In this document: one piece after another, positions 1 through 8,974 of the stretch
Position numbering within the stretch: position 1 is the stretch's first letter
Layout of the letters: each line of letters starts with the position of its first letter
NCBI RefSeq assembly: GCF_900100175.1
Contig: NZ_FNEM01000015.1
Coordinates: forward strand, 1-64,000
Reading direction: 5' to 3'
Source of the DNA: Ferrimonas sediminum
Lineage (GTDB): Bacteria; Pseudomonadota; Gammaproteobacteria; Enterobacterales; Shewanellaceae
Length of the DNA stretch: 64,000 nt
Translations under genes and position numbers: made by a program
Notes under the pieces: generated by a model
Databases searched by the model: none
Told to the model about the DNA's origin: nothing
Seen by the model: only the letters and a program-made list of their open reading frames with translations

Positions 1-74
1 TGATATCCCAGATAGTTAAGCGCTTGCAAGAATGCAAACGAGAAATACAGCTTGTGCGAATTGATACAGTTTTT

Positions 75-190
75 GTCTGACGACAATAGCGCTGTGGCCC
101 CACCTGATCCCATGCCGAACTCAGAAGTGAAACACAGTCGCGCCGATGGTAGTGTGGGGGTTCCCATGTGAGAGTAGGTCATCGTCAGGC
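75..190 (+). rRNA. rrf: 5S ribosomal RNA
   Basis: The stretch carries the conserved bacterial 5S core (CCCATGCCGAACTCAGAAGTG and the later GATGGTAGTG and GAGAGTAGG blocks). Its ends, GTCTGACGAC and GTCGTCAGGC-like sequence, pair as helix I. It is the last gene of an rRNA operon whose 23S gene would lie left of the window; bases 1-74 look like the 23S-5S spacer. A strong terminator follows 13 bases downstream. The exact ends are estimated to a few bases. Confidence 0.95.
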
Positions 191-202
191 GCCAAATCCA
201 AG

Positions 203-233
203 AAAGCCCGTAGCTAACGCTACGGGCTTTTTT
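203..233 (+). terminator. rRNA operon terminator
   Basis: A 12-bp perfect stem (AAAGCCCGTAGC / GCTACGGGCTTT) with a TAAC loop runs into a T tract. It lies directly behind 5S rRNA and should end the rRNA operon transcript. Confidence 0.93.
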
Positions 234-313
234 CGTGTCTGCGATTTGAAAAAGTGAATGCAGCCCAGATGCTGCCAGCCCTGCCAACTCGCACCGTCGC
301 CCTTGCGAATGGT

Positions 314-553
314 ACCCGCGTGCGCGGGCACGACGGATGGAAAGCCCGTCGCCCTTGCGAACGCGAGGGCCCAGTGTCTTTTGGGGGAACTCTTTGAAGC
401 CGCTGGATTCTCGCCTGCGCAAGAATGATCAAGGGCAAAGCCACTGGCTACCCGCGTGCGCGGGCACGACGGATGGAAAACCCGTCGCCCTTGCGAACGC
501 GAGGGTCCAGTGTCTTTTGGGGGAACTCTTTGAAGGCGCCGGATTCTCGCCTG
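314..553. repeat. Tandem-spaced 104-bp intergenic repeat pair
   Basis: Positions 314-417 and 450-553 are near-identical (about four mismatches in 104 bases) and start with a GC palindrome (CCCGCGTGCGCGGG). A partial third copy of the internal CGTCGCCCTTGCGAA block lies near 295. Reading frames through the unit give low-complexity Arg/Pro-rich peptides on both strands, as in dispersed intergenic repeats that are often mis-called as genes. The 234-661 gap holds these repeats and no convincing gene. I infer a REP/dRS3-like non-autonomous element; a genome-wide copy count would settle it. Confidence 0.75.
407..426. repeat. dRS3-like inverted repeat
   Basis: The 20-mer ATTCTCGCCTGCGCAAGAAT is an imperfect palindrome closely resembling the neisserial dRS3 type (ATTCCC-N8-GGGAAT). 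It sits at the end of the first 104-bp repeat; the second copy keeps only its left half. Confidence 0.5.
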
Positions 554-661
554 TGAGAGGCCTGGTGGTTGATTCAGATTCAATGCCGCTGGAATCACTG
601 CTGAATACAATATAAATACTGCTTTACTCGCCAATAAATCTCAGTTAAAAATGTACTCCTT

Positions 662-1762
662 ATGGTGAGTTTTTGTGCAACAGATCACGTTACTGATGCT
701 GGGGAGGGCAAAGCGATCGAGCGCTTTATCTGCTCTCACCCAACCCTTTATGGTGATCAGCTTTACCCCGCTTTCGACCTGCGGTTGCTGCATCAGTATA
801 TTGAGCGGCAGCTTGGTGCTGCTCGGGCGGAACGGTTGTTGGCTGCCATTGGCACTACTGCGTCGGAGCTGTCGGTGCGCCAATTTGTGCTCGCTTGGCA
901 GGTGCTAAAAGCGATGGAGTTGGCCGGAGAGTGGTTACCGGGCTCGCTGGCTGGTTTTCATTTCGGTGCTACTTTTAGGCCGGAGCACCTGCAGGGGCTT
1001 CAGCGGCCTTTATCGCGTTGCCAGACACTGGGGGAGGTGTATGAACTGGTGCGCAGTAATCCCAACCTGGTGGGCAGTTTTACCGATAATATCGAGACAC
1101 TGTCGGCTCGGGTGATGGAGGTGAGGTCGGTCAATGTCAGTAACATCGATGCCGATACCATGACCTTTCTGTTCCAGCAAGGACTCAGCTCTATGTTGAG
1201 CGTGGCCCGAATGCTCACCAATCGCCCCATTCCCCTGCTTGGGGTGTCCATGTGTTGCTCCGGCCCCGACCGTATTGAGCATCTGGCCCTGGAACAGGCC
1301 CTAGGGTGTCCCATCGAGTTTGACGCCGATTTTTTCGGCTGGCGTCTGGATCCCGCTATCCTGACCTACCCCATTACCTGGCACCCCTCTGTCAGGGGGC
1401 TGGCCAGTGATGAGGTGGTTGAAGATGAAACCGACTCTTTGATCAATGACATACTGGCGTTGCTGCTGCCGTGCCGTTACGGTTTTCCGACTCTGGAACA
1501 GGTGGCCGAGGCGTTGAGACTGTCGAGCCGGACGCTGAGGCGGCGACTGTCTGCCATTGGTACCTCTTACCAGAAGATACTTAACCAGGTGCGCTGCCAA
1601 TTGGCCATCGACCGGTTTCAGGCGGGGGAGCGCTGCATCGATACCATTGCCGAACAACTGGGGTTCAACGAAACCTGCAATTTCCGCCATGCCTTTAAGC
1701 GCTGGACCGGCAAGGCGCCCGGTGAGTTTATGACCGGGTTGCCGGTGCATCGCCTGTCCTGA
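662..1762 (+). CDS. AraC-family transcriptional regulator
   Basis: The 366-residue product has an N-terminal ligand-binding region of the Arabinose_bd type (about 25-210) and a C-terminal AraC double helix-turn-helix (about 270-360). The signature LRLSSRTLRRRL marks the first HTH, and IAEQLGFNETCNFRHAFKRW is the canonical second helix and tail. Length is typical of the OruR/ArgR-like AraC group. It ends two bases from the end of the opposing cytochrome gene, so the two transcripts converge. The upstream region is repeat-rich and no good ribosome site precedes ATG 662, so the start is uncertain. The neighbouring beta-helix/cytochrome genes are a possible but unproven target; the ligand is unknown. 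Confidence 0.88.
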   Translation: MVSFCATDHVTDAGEGKAIERFICSHPTLYGDQLYPAFDLRLLHQYIERQLGAARAERLLAAIGTTASELSVRQFVLAWQVLKAMELAGEWLPGSLAGFHFGATFRPEHLQGLQRPLSRCQTLGEVYELVRSNPNLVGSFTDNIETLSARVMEVRSVNVSNIDADTMTFLFQQGLSSMLSVARMLTNRPIPLLGVSMCCSGPDRIEHLALEQALGCPIEFDADFFGWRLDPAILTYPITWHPSVRGLASDEVVEDETDSLINDILALLLPCRYGFPTLEQVAEALRLSSRTLRRRLSAIGTSYQKILNQVRCQLAIDRFQAGERCIDTIAEQLGFNETCNFRHAFKRWTGKAPGEFMTGLPVHRLS

Positions 1763-1764
1763 CC

Positions 1765-2913
1765 CTATTGGCAACTGCCCAGCGATGCAGGCAGGCTGTC
1801 TACCCATTGTCGAATCAGGGCTACCGCTTCGGTATGAACCACACTCCGTCCCACCATGGGCATTCTGTCTTTCGGTTCGGTCAGCTCCATTCGGTAGGGC
1901 AGGATGGAGTCCAGGCCGTTACCTGGCAGTAGATCGTAATCCAGGCCTCTTGGGCCGCCGTCCCAGCCTGGAGGCTGTTTACAGATGCCGTAACTGCTCT
2001 GGGTGTGATCCTCATAAAAACCCAACCTGAGGCCGGAGATGCTGGCGTGGCCCTGTTTCTGATGACAATGGGCACAGTTGATGTCCAGGTAGCCCTTCAC
2101 TCGCTGAGTCAGGTCGGCGCCTTCGTCCAGCAGTGCCGGTGCCCGGGCAATGCTGTCGGTTTGTGGCAGGTCGGCAAGCAATCCTTGCTGGTGCCAGCGC
2201 AGTAACTGTGAGCCTTCACCGTCGGCGACGTTGAGCAGATGCGCCTTCAGCCCGATGGGGCTGATGCGGCTGCCGCCGTCGTCATCAATCAGTTGGTGAC
2301 ATAACTTGCACTCCACCCGACTGGGGATCTGATAGCTGAAAGTCAGAGTCTGTTCGTTGTGAGTCATGGTGTGATTCACGGCAGCCCCACTGCTGATTAG
2401 CCTGGCCCGGCCTTGTTGCCACTGATACGGCAGGGTGGTCCAGCCGGCGTCGCGATGGATCAGCAGTCGGGTTTCCACCAGAACCTGGTTTTCTGGGCCG
2501 GTGAGGCTGCTGTCGAACGGCAGCGCGAAGGTCTTCACCAGCACACTGCCCACGGGCAGATCGAACGCGCTTCGAGGCTGGTATTGGATCGTCTGTCCCT
2601 GGGGAAGAAACAGGAACCGGTATTTGGAGGCGTAATCGGAGAACAGCTGGGTGGTCAGTTGATAGGCCTGTCCGGGGTGTGTCGGCGCCCCGGTGGGATC
2701 GGCGGAGTCGATGAACAGGCCGTAATCCTCAAGAGCCGGGCAGTCGCTGCTCATCAGCGCTGTCCAGTTGATGCTACCGGCACTGCCCTGATCGCAGGGG
2801 GAGGCGTTGACCGGTGGGTCGGGCTGTTGCGGTTGATCTGCCGTGGGGGTACCGTCACCGCCGCCACACCCCAGTAGCAGACCGGCTAACGCAATACAGA
2901 ATAGGGATTTCAT
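1765..2913 (-). CDS. SO2930-family diheme c-type cytochrome lipoprotein
   Basis: The 382-residue protein starts with a lipoprotein signal (lipobox LLLGC, Cys16) followed by a Gly/Asp/Pro-rich linker. Two heme c motifs are visible, CKLCH near 202-206 and CAHCH near 281-285. The invariant-looking blocks YASKYRFLFLPQG and ETRLLIHR are shared with the C-terminal half of the adjacent 876-residue protein. This matches the uncharacterised family TIGR03806 (HNE_0200/SO2930), which regularly occurs beside beta-helix proteins of TIGR03805. It is probably an electron-transfer protein of the outer-membrane or periplasmic face; substrate unknown. It lies 58 bases downstream of the fused paralogue on the same strand, so co-transcription is likely. 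Confidence 0.88.
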   Translation of the reverse strand: MKSLFCIALAGLLLGCGGGDGTPTADQPQQPDPPVNASPCDQGSAGSINWTALMSSDCPALEDYGLFIDSADPTGAPTHPGQAYQLTTQLFSDYASKYRFLFLPQGQTIQYQPRSAFDLPVGSVLVKTFALPFDSSLTGPENQVLVETRLLIHRDAGWTTLPYQWQQGRARLISSGAAVNHTMTHNEQTLTFSYQIPSRVECKLCHQLIDDDGGSRISPIGLKAHLLNVADGEGSQLLRWHQQGLLADLPQTDSIARAPALLDEGADLTQRVKGYLDINCAHCHQKQGHASISGLRLGFYEDHTQSSYGICKQPPGWDGGPRGLDYDLLPGNGLDSILPYRMELTEPKDRMPMVGRSVVHTEAVALIRQWVDSLPASLGSCQ

Positions 2914-2971
2914 GACGTCGATCCTGACTATGAATGAGGCGGAGCCGGTGAGTACCGGCTCCGCAGGGGGA

Positions 2972-5602
2972 CTAGTTGCTGCAGTCTCGTTCCGGAAGGC
3001 GGGCGATCCACTCGTGGATCAGGGCCACCCCTTCCTGGTGGATTAGGGCCCGGCCGATCTCAGGCATGCGGTCGCCAGGCTCATCGCTGTCCATGCGATA
3101 GTGGAGGATCGACTCTTCTGGCTTACCCGGTACCACGTCGTAACCCAGGTTGCCGCCGCCATAGGCGATGGGTTGCTTACAGGTACCGTGGGAGTAGCCA
3201 TTGTCCTCGTCGTAGGCGCGCCAGTACTCCAGCTTGAGGCCGGTGTTGGAGGCGTTACCCTCTGGGCGGTGGCAGTGGGCACAGTTGATGTCCAGATAGC
3301 CCTTTGCCAATGCCATCACCTGATCGTCATTCAGGGCGGACAACTGATCACTCATGCTGTCGTCGAAGGCGGGCACCGTGGTGATGCTGCTCAGGTCATC
3401 AGGGACGCCAGACAGAATGCCGTGGCTGACCCACTTGCTCAGCTGGTTGGCGCTACCATCGGTGTAGGCGTAGTCCTGGTTGAGGAAGCGCGCTTTGGGG
3501 CCGATAGGGGCAAACTTGAATTGACCCTGGTCGTTCTCTAACTGGTGGCATTGCTTACACTCGGCAATGTTGGGCACCTTATAGTTGAAGTTGAGGGTTT
3601 CGCCGTTGTGAATCAGGGTTTGGGCAGAGTTGTTGCCGGGTTTGGCCAGTACGGCATCGGTTTTATCGGCGTTCCAGACGAAAGGCAGGGCGGTCCAGCC
3701 GGTGGCGCGGTGGATCAGTAGCCGGGTCTCAATCAGGGTTTCATTGGCCACGCCTCGCATGCTGGTGTCTGCCGGCAGGGCAAAGCTCTTCACCAGTACT
3801 GAACCGACCGGAAACTCGAACGACTCCTGAGCCTCAAAACTGGCTTTTTCTCCCTCGGGAACAAAAACGTAGCGGTACTTGGAGGCATAATCGGTGAACA
3901 GTGGACTGTTGAGGTCATAGGGTAAGCCGGTGCCGTTGGCGGTGCCCGCCGGGTTGCTGGCGTCGGCAAACAGGTTGTACTCAGACAGCTGACCACAGTT
4001 GGCACCCAGCAGGGCGTCCCAGTTCACCTTGTCGGAGTCGGCAACACATAAACTCAGATCGCCGTCACCCACCAGGCCGCCATCACCGTTACCGTTGTCA
4101 TCGTCGTCGGCAATGATGTTGCCCCCGTCGCAACCAGCGACATTGTCATCGATGCCACAGCCGAAGATCTCACCATTAAAGGTGACCGTATGGACCGGCA
4201 GACTGGTCTGTTCGCAGTTCATCAGGTTGGCCTGCTCAGCCTCGAACAGCACCGCCGGGGCATTGGGGTTTTGGCCATCGTACAGTTGACCGTAGCTGGC
4301 TCCGCTGTTGTTGGCGGCACAGATGTTGTCACTGCCGTCGCTGGCAAAGGGAAGTTCGCCCAGATTGTAGCCCTGTGGCCCGGCGGCGCCGCTGTTGGCC
4401 ATGGCTTCACCCAGGCCGTCGTACAGGATGCCCGGGAAGCTGCCGTGATAGCCCATGTAGGCGGCAATAATATCGGTGATCAGATAGCCATTGGGGTTGG
4501 CACCGGCGTTGCTGATGGTGTTGTCATGCACATAGGCATTGCGCGGTACGGCGCGCCAGCCGTCGGCAATGGGTTGGCCGGGCTGGCCGTAGTTTTGTAC
4601 AAAGCTGTTGAGATCCGGTTCGGCGATGAAGAAGCTCGACAGGGTGATGGCCATGGTGTCATGGTCACTGATGTTGTTATTGAAGATCTCCACATCGTCG
4701 GTGGACAGCACGATGATTCCGGTGCCCGGTGGCACAATGTGTACTCCGGCGGGATTGGCACTGGCGTTGGCGAAGTTCTCGGTGTTGTTGCGGTAGACCT
4801 TGTTGTTGAACACCCGCACGCTGGAGCCGTAATGCTGATTGCCGATGGGCAGATCAAACACCAGGATGCCGCCGGTATTGTCGAAGGCTTCGTTGTTGTA
4901 GACGTCGGCGTATTTGGAGTTTTCGATCTCGATGCCGGCGACGTTCAGTTCGGCGATGTTGTTGCGCACCACGATGTACTCAGACTGGCCGACATAGATG
5001 CCGGCGTCGGCGCTGCCGCGAACGTAGGTGTCTTCAATCAGGATATTGCGGCACTCGACCGGGTAGAGACCGTAGGCGCCGTTGTCCGGGCCGACGTCGC
5101 CATGCCAGATGGTGGCCAGATCCCGAAGGATAATGCCGTTGGTGTTTTTCAGTTTGATGCCGTTATTTTTGGCTTCATTGACCGACAGGTCACTGATGGT
5201 GATGTCCAGGGCATTCTGCACGAATACACCGTCCCCGGAGTTGGCCTCGCCGAAGTCGAGGATGGTTTTGTCGCGGCCGTAGCCCATGATGGTCACGTTC
5301 TTGGCAAAATTGCCATCGCCGTCCACATCACCGTCAAACTGCAGGGTTGAGGTGATGCTGAACTCCCCCTCCGGCAGCACGATGGTGCTGTCGCTGCTGG
5401 CGTTAATAAAGGCATTTTGAATGCGCTGGGTCAGGTTATCACCGGCTTCCACAAATACCGCGCCTTCGGGAAATTCAGGGCCGGCAGGCGGATCCGGTTG
5501 CTCAACCGTGACCGGGTCATCGTCACTGCCGCAGCCTCCCAGTCCCATCATCAATGCTGTGGCCAGCATGGCCGGTTTCAGCCAAAGGTGTTTCTGCCCC
5601 AT
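2972..5602 (-). CDS. Beta-helix / diheme cytochrome fusion lipoprotein
   Basis: Start ATG 5602 is chosen because AAGGAG lies just upstream and it gives a lipoprotein signal ending in GLGGC; the 876-residue product is exported and lipidated. Residues about 35-490 form a right-handed parallel beta-helix of NosD type, with rungs such as NGIILRDL, AGIEIENSKYADVYNN and ILVFDL (TIGR03805-like). An Asp/Gly linker (DDDDNGNGDGG) joins this to a C-terminal TIGR03806 diheme domain (about 530-876) with CKQCH and CAHCH. The two families are known as adjacent genes or fusions with no assigned function. Here the fusion is followed by a second stand-alone copy of its cytochrome half, pointing to duplication. 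A carbohydrate- or polymer-binding electron-transfer role is a guess. Confidence 0.88.
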   Translation of the reverse strand: MGQKHLWLKPAMLATALMMGLGGCGSDDDPVTVEQPDPPAGPEFPEGAVFVEAGDNLTQRIQNAFINASSDSTIVLPEGEFSITSTLQFDGDVDGDGNFAKNVTIMGYGRDKTILDFGEANSGDGVFVQNALDITISDLSVNEAKNNGIKLKNTNGIILRDLATIWHGDVGPDNGAYGLYPVECRNILIEDTYVRGSADAGIYVGQSEYIVVRNNIAELNVAGIEIENSKYADVYNNEAFDNTGGILVFDLPIGNQHYGSSVRVFNNKVYRNNTENFANASANPAGVHIVPPGTGIIVLSTDDVEIFNNNISDHDTMAITLSSFFIAEPDLNSFVQNYGQPGQPIADGWRAVPRNAYVHDNTISNAGANPNGYLITDIIAAYMGYHGSFPGILYDGLGEAMANSGAAGPQGYNLGELPFASDGSDNICAANNSGASYGQLYDGQNPNAPAVLFEAEQANLMNCEQTSLPVHTVTFNGEIFGCGIDDNVAGCDGGNIIADDDDNGNGDGGLVGDGDLSLCVADSDKVNWDALLGANCGQLSEYNLFADASNPAGTANGTGLPYDLNSPLFTDYASKYRYVFVPEGEKASFEAQESFEFPVGSVLVKSFALPADTSMRGVANETLIETRLLIHRATGWTALPFVWNADKTDAVLAKPGNNSAQTLIHNGETLNFNYKVPNIAECKQCHQLENDQGQFKFAPIGPKARFLNQDYAYTDGSANQLSKWVSHGILSGVPDDLSSITTVPAFDDSMSDQLSALNDDQVMALAKGYLDINCAHCHRPEGNASNTGLKLEYWRAYDEDNGYSHGTCKQPIAYGGGNLGYDVVPGKPEESILHYRMDSDEPGDRMPEIGRALIHQEGVALIHEWIARLPERDCSN

Positions 5603-5618
5603 CGTAACGCTCCTTATT

Positions 5619-5641
5619 GTTACATTGTTGTTATGCGTAAC
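5619..5641. repeat. GTTAC-N13-GTAAC inverted repeat
   Basis: A short inverted repeat lies immediately upstream of the start of the beta-helix/cytochrome gene (start at 5602), overlapping the expected promoter-leader region. It could be an operator, perhaps for the nearby AraC-type protein. The rest of the 5642-5833 gap shows nothing I can name. Confidence 0.25.
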
Positions 5642-5833
5642 TAGATTCGAACGTCCGTTTGCTAAAGGCAATGTGCGATCTGGCCACCGGTGTCCTAGGC
5701 AGCAGTATGGGGCGGGAGATTTTTAGACTGGATTTCCAAAACGGGCAAAACAAGCTGTGGTACTTGTCGGTTTTTATGTGGCTTTACTCTGTGTATTGCG
5801 GGATTAACAACATTCCGCCAGGCCAGGAGTTTT

Positions 5834-7240
5834 CTATGAATCTTGGTCTGGTCCTAGCAGGCCGCAGGCTCTGGCAACCGATAGCCGGCTGACTTTGAGG
5901 CCGTATTGGCTGAGGCCGGATGGCCAGTTGAGGTAACGCCGTGGTCGTTTGAAACGGGCCAGCCTGGGGGCCAGGAACTGATCCAGGTCCGAGGGCGCTG
6001 GCAGGGTCTCCCGGCAGTGTAATACCGCCACCGGCAGGTAGCCAAACTCCGGGTTGGCTTCGGGAAAAACCAATGCATCCTGGATCTGCGGGTGCTGCTT
6101 CAGTGCCGCTTCAATCTCTTCCGGCTGCACATTTTCGCCACCACTGATGAACATGTTGTCGGCTCGGCCCAGTATCTCCAGTTGCCCCTGAGTCCAGCGG
6201 CCGCGATCCTTGGTGTGAAACCAGCCGTCGTCGTCAAACGGGGTCTGCAGCTGTCCCTGCTGGTAGTACCCCATAAAGCGGGTGGCACCGCGAACTTCGA
6301 CGATTCCCTGGCGAATTCGTAACTGCCGCTGTGGCAACAACTGACCCGAGAGTCCACAAGCATTGGCGGGCCCGGTGGTGACCTGAGACGCCATTTCGGT
6401 CAGCCCGTAGCTGGTGAACGCCTGAACCGGATGGGTGTCGAGTTGACTCAGCAGGGAGGCTGGCATTGGCCCCCCTCCAAGAAGCAGCACTTTAAGCCCG
6501 TCCATCAGGCTGCTGCTGTCATCGGCACCGAGTATCCTCGCCAATTGAGTGGCCACCAGTGACAGGTGGGTCACCGGCTGCTCCCTGAGGGTGTCCAGCA
6601 GGTCTCGTTGCCGGGGCAGTACCAGGGTGGCCCCGGCGCCCAGGCAACGAAACAGGATGGCCAGTCCACCAATATGAAACATCGGCAGCGACGCCAGCCA
6701 TCGGTCGCCTGCCTGCAGGGGGATGCAGCGGGCTGATCCGCTTGCCGACGCCAGATGGTTGGCCAGCGAGTGCATGGCCGCCTTGGGAAACCCGGAGGAA
6801 CCCGAGGTAAGGATCAGGCTGACTGCAGCCTGATCGTCGCTCAGTGGAGTTGAGTCGATGGTCGCAGCCGGGGCTGTATTTGGCAGTGTCAGTGCGGGTA
6901 GGCCGCCAGGGTATTTTCCCTGGGCGGTCCAGATGACGCTGGCATCGATCTGCAGCAGCAGTTGCTGCCGTTGCTGCTCAGGAAACCGGGGCGATATGGG
7001 AGCAAACACGGCGCCCAGCCGAATGCAGGACAACTGCAGCAGGATCAGGGTCAAACTGGTGTTGTCGATAGCGGCCAGGTGGGTGCCGTGCCCAACCCCT
7101 TGTGATTTGAGGCTGGTCGTCAGGTCGGTGACCCGCTGATGCAGCTCCCGGTAGCTGATGGCCGTTCCGGCATGGTCAATGGCGACCCGGTCAGGGAAGC
7201 GGGCGGCACCCTCTGCCGCCAGGCAGGGGACTAAGGCCAT
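5834..7240 (-). CDS. menE: o-Succinylbenzoate-CoA ligase
   Basis: MenE activates o-succinylbenzoate to its CoA thioester with ATP in menaquinone synthesis. The 468-residue protein has the ANL-superfamily signatures in order: phosphate loop LTSGSSGFPKAA (about 147), YGLTEMASQ (about 280), the DDDGWFHTKDRG hinge region and SGGENVQPEEIE (about 370). The C-terminal catalytic Lys region is present as YGLKVSR, a variant of the usual GK-x-x-R. It is the last gene of the minus-strand men operon and its start overlaps the end of menC by 10 bases, suggesting translational coupling. No clear terminator is visible downstream. Confidence 0.95.
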   Translation of the reverse strand: MALVPCLAAEGAARFPDRVAIDHAGTAISYRELHQRVTDLTTSLKSQGVGHGTHLAAIDNTSLTLILLQLSCIRLGAVFAPISPRFPEQQRQQLLLQIDASVIWTAQGKYPGGLPALTLPNTAPAATIDSTPLSDDQAAVSLILTSGSSGFPKAAMHSLANHLASASGSARCIPLQAGDRWLASLPMFHIGGLAILFRCLGAGATLVLPRQRDLLDTLREQPVTHLSLVATQLARILGADDSSSLMDGLKVLLLGGGPMPASLLSQLDTHPVQAFTSYGLTEMASQVTTGPANACGLSGQLLPQRQLRIRQGIVEVRGATRFMGYYQQGQLQTPFDDDGWFHTKDRGRWTQGQLEILGRADNMFISGGENVQPEEIEAALKQHPQIQDALVFPEANPEFGYLPVAVLHCRETLPAPSDLDQFLAPRLARFKRPRRYLNWPSGLSQYGLKVSRLSVARACGLLGPDQDS

Positions 7241-8178
7241 ACCGGCGTCAACTGCTGCAGAGACAGGCAGGGGGTGTCGGGTCGCTGGGGCAGTAGCAGG
7301 TCCTGCTGCAGCGCGTCCAGAGTATCGATGCCCGGGGCTTGATCCGGGGTTAACTCGGCGGCCAATTGACCGATGGCGGTCAGGCCGACGTTGGTTTCAA
7401 AACTGGAAGACAGCGTGACCTGCACGCCATCCAGTTCCGCCTGCTCAACCAGGCGCTGCAGGGTGGCGATGTCGCCAATCAGCGTGGGTTTGAGCACCAG
7501 TGCTTTGACGCCGGCGATGAATTGGTACCGGTAATCCGGTTGTTGGGTGGTTTCATCCAGGGCCAGTGGCAGGCCGAACTCAGTGACCAGGCGCAGATTG
7601 TCTTCAAGGCTGGCGGTGGGCTCTTCAATGTAATCCACCCGATCCAGCGGGATGGCGGCGATGAAGTCCTCGGCCTGTTCACGGCTCCAACGCTGGTTGG
7701 CGTCGAGGCGGAAACGGCAATGAGGGTTAGTGGCCAGCAGCCGGTAGATCAACCGGACCTCCTGTTCGACCGGGCGGCGGGCGACCTTCAGTTTGATGGT
7801 GGTGGCATCGGCGGCCGCGGCCACCATCTGTTCATCGCTGCCGGTCAGCAACGGATAGGGGGCGCTGACTCGTCTGGGGCGGGGTTGGTGCAACTGCCAC
7901 AGGGCACAGCTGATGCCGAACCGGACCGATGCCAGAGTGGCGGCATCGGGCAGGGCGCCGGTGTGACACAACTCCGGTAATACCGCCACTGCCTGCTGTT
8001 GAGCTTTGGCCAGGGTTTCCCGGGAAAACTGCGGTAATGGTGCAATCTCTCCCAGGCCGGTTTGGCCATCGGCTTGCAGCTGTAAGATCAGGCCTTCACG
8101 GCGGTTCAGGGTCTGCCCTTTGAAATCGATGGCAGAGTGGAACGGAATGGCGTAGCGATGCAAACTCGCGCTGATCAT
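7231..8178 (-). CDS. menC: o-Succinylbenzoate synthase
   Basis: MenC dehydrates SHCHC to o-succinylbenzoate and belongs to the enolase superfamily. The 315-residue sequence shows the catalytic KLK (about 129-131), the metal ligands in LDANQ (about 158), EEP (about 187) and LDE (about 210), and the opposing Lys in LKPTL. Length fits the short gammaproteobacterial MenC. It lies 7 bases after menH and overlaps menE, so it is inside one polycistronic unit. Confidence 0.95.
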   Translation of the reverse strand: MISASLHRYAIPFHSAIDFKGQTLNRREGLILQLQADGQTGLGEIAPLPQFSRETLAKAQQQAVAVLPELCHTGALPDAATLASVRFGISCALWQLHQPRPRRVSAPYPLLTGSDEQMVAAAADATTIKLKVARRPVEQEVRLIYRLLATNPHCRFRLDANQRWSREQAEDFIAAIPLDRVDYIEEPTASLEDNLRLVTEFGLPLALDETTQQPDYRYQFIAGVKALVLKPTLIGDIATLQRLVEQAELDGVQVTLSSSFETNVGLTAIGQLAAELTPDQAPGIDTLDALQQDLLLPQRPDTPCLSLQQLTPVWP

Positions 8179-8185
8179 GGTGGTC

Positions 8186-8974
8186 CTAGTGACGGTAACG
8201 GGTCAGGATGGTGTTGATTGTATCAAGAAATGCGTCGCCGTTGGCGGCGTGGACATTGTGCCCGCCCGGCATGGGGTGCAACTCGGTGATCAGCCCCTGC
8301 TGTTGCAACTGCTGCCCGAGGGCGAGGAATTTAGCATCCTGCAGGCCGCAGAGGTAGTGCACCGGCAGCGACAGGGAGGCCAGCAGCGGGCGCAGATCCT
8401 GTTGATGGCCCAGGCTGGTACTCAGGTAGCAGGCGCCTAGGTTAGGGCCATGGTTGTGGATGCGGGCTTGAATCATGGCCGCCCTGGCGGTATCGCTCAA
8501 GCTGGCGAACACCGGCTGTTGGTACCAGCGCGAGAGAAAGTCACCAATGGGCGCCTGGGTCAGGCTGAGGTGCCAGCGGGCATCGTCCTGGAGTCGCTGC
8601 CGTCGCTCGACGGCGTGTTCCAGCCCCGGGTGGGCGGATTCAATCAACAGGCTGTGCAGCCGCTGTGGGCAGTGTTGGGCCAGGTGTAGGGCAACCCGGC
8701 CCCCGAGAGAGTACCCCAGCAGGTGGTAATGGTTGACGCCGAGCCGGTTCAGGCTGGCCTCGATGGCCTGGCAGAGCAGATGAAACCCAGGCGCCGTGGT
8801 CAGGGCACATTCACGGCTGTGGCCATGGCCGGGCAGATCCAGGGTAATGCAGTAATAGCGATCGGCCAGGCCGGCAACCAGGGGGCGCCAGTCTTCACCG
8901 CTACCAAGAAAGCCGTGCAGCAACACCAGTGCCGGATGACTGGGGTTGCCGTGGCATTCAGTGTGCAGCTGCAT
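8186..8974 (-). CDS. menH: SHCHC synthase (alpha/beta hydrolase)
   Basis: MenH removes pyruvate from SEPHCHC to give SHCHC in menaquinone synthesis. The 262-residue alpha/beta-hydrolase has an oxyanion-hole motif HGFLGSGEDW, nucleophile elbow GYSLGGRVAL and a late His in PGGHNVHAAN. ATG 8974 is preferred to the upstream TTG 8998 because it removes a non-conserved leader; this start overlaps the end of menD by 17 bases. The position between menD and menC is the same as in E. coli. Confidence 0.93.
   Translation of the reverse strand: MQLHTECHGNPSHPALVLLHGFLGSGEDWRPLVAGLADRYYCITLDLPGHGHSRECALTTAPGFHLLCQAIEASLNRLGVNHYHLLGYSLGGRVALHLAQHCPQRLHSLLIESAHPGLEHAVERRQRLQDDARWHLSLTQAPIGDFLSRWYQQPVFASLSDTARAAMIQARIHNHGPNLGACYLSTSLGHQQDLRPLLASLSLPVHYLCGLQDAKFLALGQQLQQQGLITELHPMPGGHNVHAANGDAFLDTINTILTRYRH

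Noticed and set aside
185-634. Open frames through the intergenic repeats on both strands
   Set aside because: They have low-complexity Arg/Pro-rich products repeated with the DNA repeat unit, no ribosome site and no domain; they follow from the repeat, not from coding.
4190-5350. A 386-codon plus-strand frame opposite the beta-helix gene
   Set aside because: The Gly/Val/Asp-rich sequence is the reverse image of the beta-helix repeats, with no start signal or domain.
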